Part shown: positions 53,325 to 61,306 of the stretch, in pieces
Numbering within the stretch: position 1 is the stretch's first letter
Layout of the letters: every line of letters starts with the position of its first letter
Assembly: GCF_025847235.1 (NCBI RefSeq)
Contig: NZ_JAOZEW010000009.1
Span: 124,001 to 188,000 of the forward strand
DNA: 64,000 nucleotides
Reading direction: 5' to 3'
DNA from: Flavobacterium shii
GTDB lineage: Bacteria > Bacteroidota > Bacteroidia > Flavobacteriales > Flavobacteriaceae
Program-made: the position numbers and the translations under genes
Notes under the pieces: generated by a model
The model's database searches: none
Told to the model about the DNA's origin: nothing
Seen by the model: only the letters and a program-made list of their open reading frames with translations

Positions 53325-53698
53325 TACGCAGATTAATTTATGATTAAAAAGAGGTTGTCCGAAAAGTGATTTTCTAGGCAGCCTCTTTATTGTTTTTCTT
53401 CAGATTGTTATATATGTCACCTCAACGGGGTTTAAAAATGATTTTAGATTTTTGACCAACGATTTTAGATTTCAGAAGTACAAAACCTCATAAAATCAAC
53501 GTTCCTATTATTTATTAACACAAAATCAAAAATCAGCAATCGTTAATCTTCAATCAAAAATCTTTTAACTTAATGATATTGTTCTCTGTAAATTAGAATT
53601 TTATAATCGTGGAGTTTAACTCAGTTTGCGAAATTAATTCCACGAACGAATTAGTGATAATTAATGAAATTTGTGTTTATTTTTAAACTAGCCTCTTT
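53325..53698. other. Non-coding gap after the papain-like gene
   Basis: No gene is apparent. It contains a terminator at 53346-53392 and then about 130 bp of TTTAGATTTT/AAAATC-type spacer words like those in the nuo operon spacers. Confidence 0.6.
53346..53392 (+). terminator. Terminator of the papain-like gene
   Basis: AAAGAGGTTG faces CAGCCTCTTT around an inner GAAAA/TTTTC hairpin, followed by a T-rich stretch. Confidence 0.65.
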
Positions 53699-54136
53699 TT
53701 ATTGCAGATATACATAATGGTTGTAATAGTCTATAATCGCTTTACCCTGAAGTAAAACATCGGCTCCTATAATGCCATGAACAGGTCTTGCTTTGTATTG
53801 TCGTAAAGCTTCGTTTACATGCGAAAGATCAAAAATTACCAAAGCAAAATCTAAATCTTTCCAAGAACCGATTTGTAATATATTGTTAGATGCCGTTTGG
53901 GTAAGCATTCCTGTTGCCCCAGCTCCGGCAGCTTTAGTTTTTGAAGCTTCAGCACCCAATGCAAAACGTTCTATACTCTCAAAACCTACACAAGTATTAG
54001 ATGCACCAGTATCTAATATAAAATTCCCGGAAATACCATTGATTTTGGCTTTTATTAAAAGGTGTTGCGTTTTGGTAACTTTGAATTTTATTTTTTTGTA
54101 TTTCTCTTTTTTGAGAACATCGTGAAGGTTTTCCAT
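53699..54136 (-). CDS. Retropepsin-like aspartic protease
   Basis: The 145-residue product has the active-site motif ILDTGASNTCV (Asp43 region) and the conserved second-half phrase HGIIGADVL, typical of single-domain clan-AA aspartic proteases that work as homodimers. There is no signal peptide, so it should be cytoplasmic. Its first 49 bases overlap the 3' end of the CHAT gene, so the two are translationally coupled. The pairing with CHAT and papain-type proteases suggests a joint proteolytic role, which is inferred. Confidence 0.85.
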   Translation of the reverse strand: MENLHDVLKKEKYKKIKFKVTKTQHLLIKAKINGISGNFILDTGASNTCVGFESIERFALGAEASKTKAAGAGATGMLTQTASNNILQIGSWKDLDFALVIFDLSHVNEALRQYKARPVHGIIGADVLLQGKAIIDYYNHYVYLQ

Positions 54137-56745
54137 TTTTGGTACTGATTGAATATCAAAAATAAACCAATTACAGCCAATAAACTAATGATGTATAGCA
54201 TATAATTTGAAGATTTCTCTTCTGTAGAAATTGAACCATAATACACAAAAGAACTCCAATAATAAGGAGATTTCTTGGCATTTGGAATCGATTTGTTGTT
54301 TAAAAAATCAAGTTTAGCATTGGTATTGGCTTCAAAATAGGGAACGTCGTTTTTGATGTTTTTATAAAAATCAGCCATAAAAACTGATGTTGTATAATCG
54401 TTTACTTTCCATAACGAAAACAATAAGTTCTGAGCACCAGCAAACTGAAAACCTCTTGCAATACTCATAGCGCCTTCGCCTTTATATAATTTTCCGATTC
54501 CTGTTTCGCAGGCACTCAAAACGACCAAGTCAGGATTTAGGGTAAGATTATATAATTCTGAATACAGGATTTCCTGATCGTAGAACTTGATGCTTGCAGG
54601 AGTTTCGACATCGCCAGAAGAAGCGTGAGTACTTAAATGCAAAATAGAGTATTGGGAAGCATTGTTCTTAAAGTTGGCAAAAGTAGCATCAGAGTTCTCA
54701 AGAAACTTGCCTTGAAAGTTTGTTTGTATCGATTGCAATTCCTTTTTGGAATAACTTAATTCGTAAGCCGTTTTTTCGAAAATAGGAAAAATACCTAAAA
54801 CGGTTTTTGCTGAATTTGAAATAGGCTTCGCATTGATATAAAAACTAGCCGAAGTGTTATAGGCAATTTTAAAATCATGGAGTAAATAATGCATTTTGGC
54901 AAAATTTGTAGTTGATGATTCTTGTGTAATCAAAGCTTCAAATGGCAAGAAATTAAGGATTCCGTCGGGAACAATAATGAGGTTTTTGTAAATAGTATTT
55001 TTAGGTAATTTCAGCATATCAAAAACTTTTTTTCCGACTCTGTTATATCCAGAAATATCGTCGTTAATGTTATTTGAATTACTGAAATATTGAATGAATC
55101 CCATAATTTGAGGCATTGCTGTATCGGTGATATTAAAATGATTTAATGTAATTCTTTGGTCATGTAATGTAAAATAATAGATTTCGTCAAACCCCATAAA
55201 ATAATAAACCATTACAGCTTTGTCTTTTTCTAGTTTTGATGACAGCGTTTTTAAATCACAGGTTTCGGGAATGTAATCAGGGTTTTTAGATTGTATTTGT
55301 TTTAAAGAAAGCATCAATTTGTTTTGCTTTTTTATGGCTTTATTGATGTTTGCAATGTTTGCTGAATCTCCTTTTTGCTGTTCTTTTAAAATTTCATTGT
55401 TTAAGTTTTGAAGCTGTTGCAATAATGATTTTTCTTCAGCAGAAGCGGTTTTGATATTTGATCGATATCCTTTTAAAATACCAGATTTGGTTCGTTCAGA
55501 TAACTGAAAAGCTTTTTCCAGATATTGAATTTTGTTTTCTTTTTTAAACAACTCATCATAAATTGAAATGCATTTTTCAGTACGATTACGTGCTCTGATT
55601 TGTGTAATGATTTTTGAGTTTTCATAAACCAAAACATTCATCAATAAATCTTCAATATCAAAAGAAAGCCTAAATGCTTCAAGTGCTTTTTTGGGTTGAT
55701 TTTGTTTAGAAAAGATTTCTGCTTGCAAATCCAGAACATCAATCAAGACCGTTTCGGCATATAACTGATTTTGATTTGGCAGTGTATTTTTTGAATTATA
55801 ATTCGGAATCAGGATTTTAAAAATAGCCTGAACTTGTTTTGCACTTTCATCATATTTTTGTTCATCAAAAAGCAACAACGCTTTTTCATAATATAGTTTT
55901 GCCAGTTTTCGCGGTTGTTGATTTGGTGTTTCTAAAAATAACTTTTCTGCTTTTTCTAAATAAGAATTTGCAATTTCAAATTGTTGCCATTGTCTGTTCA
56001 TCGAAGCCAGATTGCGATAAGAATTGGATAAAGTTTCGGATTGACCTTTTTCGTTTTTTAGATATCTTATAGAAGATTCAAATGCTTTTTTGGCGTCGTC
56101 CGGCGAATTTCTAATCAATATAAGTTGTTTTAAACCTAGCCAATAACTATTCCCCAGATTATTCCATAATATCCCTTTTTGAGAATTTGATAAAGGCTCT
56201 GTTTTTAAAGTGCTTTCTAATAACTCAATTGCCAAAGAAATTTTACCAGAACTCTGATAAACATTAGATAAATTAAGAATTGCTGCAAGTTTTTGTTTCT
56301 GAGCTTCGGGATAATTCTTAGACGTATTTACAATATAAAAATATTGTTTTATGGTATTTTCGGCACTATCATAATCGCCCAAAACGGTATATAGATTACC
56401 TAAAGGTTTCAGGCAATATTCGATAATATCGTAATCTTTCAGCTTGTTTTTTTCGTAAGTCTGCCAAGCTTTTTCGTAACTAGTAATTGCTTTTTCCGTT
56501 TGCCCGAACTGATTTTCATAATAGGCTTTGTTGCAGTTTAAAACTACGATGGCCAGTAATTCGTTTTTGGTTTTAGGGTTTTGGTTTTTCCAGAAAGAGG
56601 TTTCTGTATTTGTTAGATTTTGTAATGCTTTCGCAGATGGATGTGCTATAAAAGAATCGATTGCAAGGTATATTTTGTCTTCCTGACGTTGCCCGAATAG
56701 AATTATTGTTGAGAAGAATAGTATATAGCAATATAGTTTTTTCAT
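54088..56745 (-). CDS. TPR-CHAT protease, membrane-anchored
   Basis: The product is 885 residues from the ATG at 56743-56745. An N-terminal signal peptide (MKKLYCYILFFSTIILFGQ) is followed by TPR-type helical repeats over about 30-430 and a coiled coil (about 430-490). A CHAT domain spans about 560-840, with His707 in HLSTHASSG and Cys746 in VLSACETGIGK. CHAT is a caspase-like fold that cleaves partner proteins. A C-terminal helix (YMLYIISLLAVIGLFLIF) before a Lys-rich tail would anchor it with the protease facing the periplasm. I chose this start over one 19 codons upstream because it begins exactly at the signal peptide. It overlaps the retropepsin gene by 49 bp. Confidence 0.92.
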   Translation of the reverse strand: MKKLYCYILFFSTIILFGQRQEDKIYLAIDSFIAHPSAKALQNLTNTETSFWKNQNPKTKNELLAIVVLNCNKAYYENQFGQTEKAITSYEKAWQTYEKNKLKDYDIIEYCLKPLGNLYTVLGDYDSAENTIKQYFYIVNTSKNYPEAQKQKLAAILNLSNVYQSSGKISLAIELLESTLKTEPLSNSQKGILWNNLGNSYWLGLKQLILIRNSPDDAKKAFESSIRYLKNEKGQSETLSNSYRNLASMNRQWQQFEIANSYLEKAEKLFLETPNQQPRKLAKLYYEKALLLFDEQKYDESAKQVQAIFKILIPNYNSKNTLPNQNQLYAETVLIDVLDLQAEIFSKQNQPKKALEAFRLSFDIEDLLMNVLVYENSKIITQIRARNRTEKCISIYDELFKKENKIQYLEKAFQLSERTKSGILKGYRSNIKTASAEEKSLLQQLQNLNNEILKEQQKGDSANIANINKAIKKQNKLMLSLKQIQSKNPDYIPETCDLKTLSSKLEKDKAVMVYYFMGFDEIYYFTLHDQRITLNHFNITDTAMPQIMGFIQYFSNSNNINDDISGYNRVGKKVFDMLKLPKNTIYKNLIIVPDGILNFLPFEALITQESSTTNFAKMHYLLHDFKIAYNTSASFYINAKPISNSAKTVLGIFPIFEKTAYELSYSKKELQSIQTNFQGKFLENSDATFANFKNNASQYSILHLSTHASSGDVETPASIKFYDQEILYSELYNLTLNPDLVVLSACETGIGKLYKGEGAMSIARGFQFAGAQNLLFSLWKVNDYTTSVFMADFYKNIKNDVPYFEANTNAKLDFLNNKSIPNAKKSPYYWSSFVYYGSISTEEKSSNYMLYIISLLAVIGLFLIFNQYQKWKTFTMFSKKRNTKK

Positions 56746-56973
56746 AGATGTTTTTGTTTCACAAAGGGATTTAAAGGTTTGAGTAAAAATGTTGTTTCGC
56801 AAAGGTTCGCAAAGCTTTTTCGCAGAGATTCACGAAGAAAGTTTACCGAAAATTAAAAGCATCAATTAAACAGAATCCTAATTTGTGGAAATTTGCGGAA
56901 TTTGTGGTAAACTTTTTTTTAAAACTTCGCGCATCTCTGCGAAAAATCTCTGTGTAACTCTGTGGTATAACTC

Positions 56974-58926
56974 TTAAAACTTCCAAATCCCATAAAACTG
57001 GAAATAATTAAAATTCTGTTCAAAGTTTATTACATAACGCGCGCCTAAACTCGGGCCAATTCTGGCAAAACCTACTGTTAAGTCAAATAAAATTCCTGTT
57101 TTAAAATTGGCAAATGAGTTTTTTACAGTGGTTGATTCTGTTTTGGTGTCCATTAAATACTGATCAGTTCCACCCTCAAAGTTTTCAATTTTTACTGTTT
57201 GATTTTGCTCTTCCGAAACATTAATATTGGCTTGTAAGCCAGCGCCAATCCCGATGTAATTATTAATGTTATAGCGAATAAGAACGGGAACTTCCCAGTT
57301 GATATTTTTGTTTTCGGTACCTGTTGTGGTACGTTGTAGTTGTTTCACACCATTTGCCCCAACGACAATTTGATCACTAGTTGTTACACCATTTTCATAT
57401 TTGTTTATAGCATTTAGCCATTCTGCTTGCCAATAAAAGCGGTAGGATTTGAAAGGGGAAATGGTTGCACCCACAAAGTAACTCGTCGATTTATCTAAAT
57501 CAGGATATAGATTATAACCCGCTTTTGCACCAATAGATATTCCGGGTAGGAATCTTGTAGTGGCATAATTGGTAATAATGGGTTCGTTTTTATCGAATAT
57601 TATAGAGGTTCGGCTTCGGGTTTTTACTTTATGAAAGTCATCGCCAAACTTCATAGAGTATTTTACAAAACCTTTGGTACTGTCTTTTTCTTTTACATTT
57701 TTTTGTTCGCTTCCGGGTAAATAGATATTCTTGAAGGTAAAGAATATTTGCTTTTGTTTAATAATTGTATCTAAACAGCTTGTGGTTGGGATTTCGTCTT
57801 TGGGACAAATAGGGCATTTTGGGTACATATCTTCTATCTGAAATGTTTTTTTGTCGAACATATCAGGAATATCCGTTTCGAGTCTAATCATTCTTGCCGG
57901 ACCTTCGCCGTTGTTTTGGAAACGGGTCTTAAAATTGACTCTTTTAAAACGCACCAATCTGTAATTCATAAAACTTCCGTTAGAACCCATTTTATTTGGG
58001 TCGTGAGAAGTCACAATTTCCATTTCGAGGTTTTTTATTTTATGGTTTTTATAACTTCGATTAGGTACAAATATCCCTCGCATGGTTACGGTTGCGCTGG
58101 TATCTTTAATCATTTCGGGAGTGGTCTTAAATGTGTAAAATACATTTCGGGTTTCACTCGGGTTGGCATCGTCAAATTCTAGAACTGAAACATTATGATA
58201 GGTTTTGTTTGCTTCTAGTAATGATACATCTAGATTTTCTTCGGTGGTTGTGTTTCGGTATTTTTTGATTTTAATGTTGTTTTCGGCTGAAGCCAAATAA
58301 GTTCTGGTATCGTCAAGATCATCTACAACAGCAACGGTATTTTCTTTTATTTCGCGTTCGCCAGCGTAGGTTCGGAAATCGACTAATTGGAAATTATTGT
58401 CTTTAAATTGTTTTTCGTTGTAAAAAAGATAGAGTTTTCCGCTGGAAACATAGTTTTCCAGATTTTGATAACTTACTACAACTACCATTTCCTGATCTGG
58501 AATTGGATCACAATTTTTTAGGATTGCAAATCCGTTTTGGTCGGCAATCGAGGCAATATCTTTGTAATTGTTGTCGGTAATATCATTAATGGCAACTTTT
58601 TTAGGTCGTGTTGCGGGAGGTTTTCCGTTATCGTAATTGTTGGTTACGGCAAGTCTTGTGGTATATGCCCCTTTGTTTTTATAAACATGTTTGGGTTCGG
58701 CTTGTTTGCTGTAATGTCCGTCGCCAAGTTCCCATAAATAAGAATAGCTAGGTTTTGGTGCTCCAGCAATAGGAATTAATGGTGGGGTTTCGGGTTTGAA
58801 ACTTAACAGATTTCCGTTTGCACTATAACCAATATTGGCTCTTCGGGTTATGGTATCTTTTACTTTGGTTTGTGAGAAAGAGAATATAGATAAAAGAATA
58901 AATAATATAGTTGATAGTGGTTTCAT
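56974..58926 (-). CDS. PKD-domain protein with C-terminal beta-barrel-like region
   Basis: The 650-residue product has a signal peptide (1-18, ending SFSQ) and a PKD domain (about 55-112; YLWELGDGHYSKQAEPKHVYKNKGAYTTRLAV, read in part). A middle region of strand-rich sequence includes a four-Cys patch at about 368-384 (CPICPK...TSCLD), and the C-terminal third (from about 455) looks like an outer-membrane barrel (GAKAGYNLYPDLD, YIGIGAGLQANINV, ending FYGIWKF). Together this suggests an outer-membrane protein with an exposed PKD module. It precedes the CHAT gene on the same strand, after a 171-bp gap. A dispersed repeat (copy B) begins 14 bp upstream of its start codon. Function unknown. Confidence 0.8.
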   Translation of the reverse strand: MKPLSTILFILLSIFSFSQTKVKDTITRRANIGYSANGNLLSFKPETPPLIPIAGAPKPSYSYLWELGDGHYSKQAEPKHVYKNKGAYTTRLAVTNNYDNGKPPATRPKKVAINDITDNNYKDIASIADQNGFAILKNCDPIPDQEMVVVVSYQNLENYVSSGKLYLFYNEKQFKDNNFQLVDFRTYAGEREIKENTVAVVDDLDDTRTYLASAENNIKIKKYRNTTTEENLDVSLLEANKTYHNVSVLEFDDANPSETRNVFYTFKTTPEMIKDTSATVTMRGIFVPNRSYKNHKIKNLEMEIVTSHDPNKMGSNGSFMNYRLVRFKRVNFKTRFQNNGEGPARMIRLETDIPDMFDKKTFQIEDMYPKCPICPKDEIPTTSCLDTIIKQKQIFFTFKNIYLPGSEQKNVKEKDSTKGFVKYSMKFGDDFHKVKTRSRTSIIFDKNEPIITNYATTRFLPGISIGAKAGYNLYPDLDKSTSYFVGATISPFKSYRFYWQAEWLNAINKYENGVTTSDQIVVGANGVKQLQRTTTGTENKNINWEVPVLIRYNINNYIGIGAGLQANINVSEEQNQTVKIENFEGGTDQYLMDTKTESTTVKNSFANFKTGILFDLTVGFARIGPSLGARYVINFEQNFNYFQFYGIWKF

Positions 58927-58940
58927 AACTATTGGTTTTT

Positions 58941-59064
58941 AGCCCTGATAGTAGTGGAAATCCTTTTCCTGACTTCTTTAGGAAGGAAAAGATTACTTCA
59001 CTTAATTCGTATTTTAATCGGAGTTCAGTGAACTTCGTTTGTAACGAATAGCAGGATTAGCTTC
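58941..59064 (+). repeat. Dispersed structured repeat, copy B
   Basis: This 124-bp unit begins AGCCCTGATAGTAGTGG and ends GCAGGATTAGCTTC, the same ends as copy A at 13062-13151. Its first stem is CTTTTCCT/AGGAAAAG where copy A has CTTTATTGTTTT/AAAACAATAAAG. About 46 extra bases lie after AAAAGATT, and copy A's second hairpin is absent. Confidence 0.75.
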
Positions 59065-59103
59065 TTAAAATCACAGGATTAAATCTTAAAACTGGATTAA
59101 ATG

Positions 59104-59137
59104 TAAAAAAAAGTGATGAGCAAATCACCACTTTTTC
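59104..59137 (-). terminator. Terminator after the 328-residue lipoprotein gene
   Basis: AAAAGTGATGA faces TCACCACTTTT across five bases, with one mismatch, flanked by A and T runs. Confidence 0.65.
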
Positions 59138-59156
59138 TTAAAAAGTATTTTGTAAG

Positions 59157-60143
59157 TTACTGAATAGCATTGATTGCCGCTATCAGTTGGGCTTCGGTGC
59201 CGACTGTTGTTTCGGCTAGTGTAAAAGTATAAACATCATTGGCAGCAACTGTAACTGCTTTGATAGCGTAACGCCATTGACCATTATCTTCGGTTACAAA
59301 AATCACATGACATGCAAGACCAATTGGGATTTGTCCGTAGTGTTCGCTAAATAATCCTGCTGTTGTATAAGTGTCTAGTTTTGCAAGTGCATTTATTCCT
59401 TCGCCATCGTAAGATAAGTAAATGGCACTGTTATTGTTGTCGTATCCTTCGGGTGCTTTTACCAGAAGTGTAGTTTTTGGTCTCGGATCGCTATAAAATC
59501 GGTCTACGTTTGTCCAGCCAAAGTTTCCAAAGGTTACGTAATAATTACTTGCTTCGCCTTTAACTCCACCGTTTCCGCCATTTCCTGTGCCATTTGGGTT
59601 AGGTTGTTCCCAGGCTAGTTCTCCTCTGTCATCAATTACACCATTCCATAATGTCATTGCATTGTCTAAACCATCGGTTAAACTTGCAGGAACGATTAAA
59701 TTCATAGGGCAAGATGTTTTAAGTTCAACTCCGCCTTGAGTGGCTTTGACGAAGAATTCACCTCCGGATATTAACAAACTTTTCTTCCCGTCGGGCATAA
59801 TTCCCATTGTAGGTTTGTTGGTGATAAGCATATTTCCTTTATCAAAAAGCTCGATGTATTCGATATCGACAACTCCTGTTGTGGGGCTTCCGTTTTTAGT
59901 CAAGCAGTCTCCGTTAATAGTAAGTTTAACTCCTTTGGCAGAAGTGATTGTTACAACACCAGTTCCTGCTGTTATTGTGAAATTTTGTGTGTTTTTCTTG
60001 ATTCCTTTTTCGGTGATACCTTTAAAAGCTGCTCCCGATGGTGGAATTACAAGATTGCTGTTGTCGCCGTCGCTATTATCGCAACTTACGAATGAGATTA
60101 TTGCTAAGAATAAAAGCCCGATTGTTTTAAAATTTGTGTTCAT
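59157..60143 (-). CDS. Putative lipoprotein, predicted ECF-sigma target
   Basis: The 328-residue product has a lipobox (ISFVSC, Cys21) followed by an Asp/Ser-rich linker. The N-terminal half is beta-rich (about 45-165; VVTITSAKGVKLTINGDCL, VVDIEYIELFDKGNMLITNKP), then a Gly-rich hinge (PNPNGTGNGGNGGVKGE) and a second beta-rich half. I do not recognise a named family, though the phrase around ELFDKGNMLITNKPT recurs in Bacteroidetes surface lipoproteins as I remember them. A GGGGTAAC-N17-CATCTATT promoter candidate lies upstream (60172-60204). Confidence 0.75.
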   Translation of the reverse strand: MNTNFKTIGLLFLAIISFVSCDNSDGDNSNLVIPPSGAAFKGITEKGIKKNTQNFTITAGTGVVTITSAKGVKLTINGDCLTKNGSPTTGVVDIEYIELFDKGNMLITNKPTMGIMPDGKKSLLISGGEFFVKATQGGVELKTSCPMNLIVPASLTDGLDNAMTLWNGVIDDRGELAWEQPNPNGTGNGGNGGVKGEASNYYVTFGNFGWTNVDRFYSDPRPKTTLLVKAPEGYDNNNSAIYLSYDGEGINALAKLDTYTTAGLFSEHYGQIPIGLACHVIFVTEDNGQWRYAIKAVTVAANDVYTFTLAETTVGTEAQLIAAINAIQ

Positions 60144-60171
60144 GATTTCTAGTTTTAATGGTTGTTATAGT

Positions 60172-60204
60172 AATAGATGTTTTGGGTTAAAAATTTGTTA
60201 CCCC
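60172..60204 (-). promoter_or_regulatory. Candidate ECF promoter 1
   Basis: On the minus strand, GGGGTAAC (60204-60197), a 17-base spacer and CATCTATT (60179-60172). The GTAAC core suits an ECF sigma -35 box. It shares a 43-bp leader (one mismatch) with candidate promoter 2. Confidence 0.65.
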
Positions 60205-60220
60205 TGTTTTTGGTTTATTT

Positions 60221-60805
60221 TTAAATTACTTTAAAACCAAGGGCAATATAGGGTTGTGCGTAGTTAGGAACTGGACCTCCGGCGCCATAAAAATTGGAGC
60301 TTAAGAAAACAGCATTGCCTTGGGTGATAGGATAAGGCACTGTCGTAAAATTGGTTTTTCTTAAAATACGCCCTACTGTTTGGTTAAGTACGGTGTAACC
60401 TGGCAGAATTGTTCTTTTTACAGTAATAATATCCCCTGAAGCTATTGGTACTGGCGTTATAGATTGATAATCTAGTGTGGTTTGCGAAAAAGTATGAATG
60501 CCTGTATAAGCAGCACTCGTAGTTGTATTTGTAATCTCGATAGTATAACCGCCTGTGTAAGTGCTTGGGTTTTGATATCCTACGGTACAAATTTCTCCAT
60601 TGGCGTTAATCTGGATTGTATATTCGTGTGTTTCTAAATCCATAGTTGTAATATCATCATAGCCGTTTGCGGTTGTAAAGGCAGTTGTAATAAGTGTAGA
60701 GACATAGGTTGAGTCGCAAACATTATTAGTAGGGTCATTGTCATTATCACAACTCGAGATTGTAAAAGCTGCGATGTATAATATTAAAGTTGGTAGTGTT
60801 TTCAT
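60221..60805 (-). CDS. Small lipoprotein, predicted ECF-sigma target
   Basis: The 194-residue product has a lipobox (FTISSC, Cys19) followed by DNDNDPTNN. The rest is rich in Thr, Tyr and Ile, strand-like, with no catalytic motif. It is not recognisable by family. Its upstream region is a near duplicate of the one before the 328-residue lipoprotein gene, although the two coding sequences are not obviously similar beyond the lipobox. Confidence 0.7.
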   Translation of the reverse strand: MKTLPTLILYIAAFTISSCDNDNDPTNNVCDSTYVSTLITTAFTTANGYDDITTMDLETHEYTIQINANGEICTVGYQNPSTYTGGYTIEITNTTTSAAYTGIHTFSQTTLDYQSITPVPIASGDIITVKRTILPGYTVLNQTVGRILRKTNFTTVPYPITQGNAVFLSSNFYGAGGPVPNYAQPYIALGFKVI

Positions 60806-60833
60806 GATTTCTAGTTTTAATGGTTTTTATAGT

Positions 60834-60866
60834 AATAGATGTTTTTGTTGGAATAATTGTTACCCC
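60834..60866 (-). promoter_or_regulatory. Candidate ECF promoter 2
   Basis: GGGGTAAC (60866-60859), a 17-base spacer and CATCTATT (60841-60834) on the minus strand, upstream of the 194-residue lipoprotein gene. Confidence 0.65.
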
Positions 60867-60877
60867 ATTTTTTGAAT

Positions 60878-61177
60878 TTATTTTAAAAGGCATTTTTCTT
60901 CAAAGAGATTTCCGTCTTCGTCTAAGGCAACAAGGATGTTTTTTTTCTTAGAAAGGGTAATGATTAGATAAGCCCAAACAATCGACCAAAAGCCTAGTGT
61001 GATACAGGTAAAGAATAAGTGTAGGGAATGGTTTATTTCTTTTTTCTCTTTGGATAAAACCACATAAGGTAATTTTTCATTGTGCTCAATGATTACAAAT
61101 CCGTTTTGGATTTTGGAAGAAAGCATCTTGTGAAATTGTTCCAAATTCTTCTCGTTTATAAATTGATAACTTTCCAT
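60878..61177 (-). CDS. Small membrane protein, predicted ECF-sigma target
   Basis: The 99-residue product has a soluble N-terminal half (IQNGFVIIEHNEKLPYVVLS) and one or two hydrophobic segments at about 52-74 (LHLFFTCITLGFWSIVWAYLIITLS), ending in a short acidic tail. No family is recognised. It is the closest gene to the ECF sigma factor, divergently transcribed, and has a matching promoter candidate (61217-61249). Confidence 0.65.
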   Translation of the reverse strand: MESYQFINEKNLEQFHKMLSSKIQNGFVIIEHNEKLPYVVLSKEKKEINHSLHLFFTCITLGFWSIVWAYLIITLSKKKNILVALDEDGNLFEEKCLLK

Positions 61178-61216
61178 TTTCTTGATTTTAAATTGTTTTT
61201 AAAATGCCGTTGTTTT

Positions 61217-61249
61217 GGTATATCAACCTGATTATATAATTGTTACCCC
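61217..61249 (-). promoter_or_regulatory. Candidate ECF promoter 3
   Basis: GGGGTAAC (61249-61242), a 17-base spacer and GATATACC (61224-61217) on the minus strand. The -35 part is identical to sites 1 and 2; the -10 part keeps only ATnTA. Confidence 0.55.
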
Positions 61250-61306
61250 TATAATTGAGATTTATTTTCAGATTTTTTTTACATTAGCTAATTAAAAAGT
61301 CATTTT

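Noticed and set aside
56746..56802. Nineteen-codon N-terminal extension of the CHAT protease
   Set aside because: It would place a signal peptide inside the protein; the downstream ATG starts exactly at the signal peptide.
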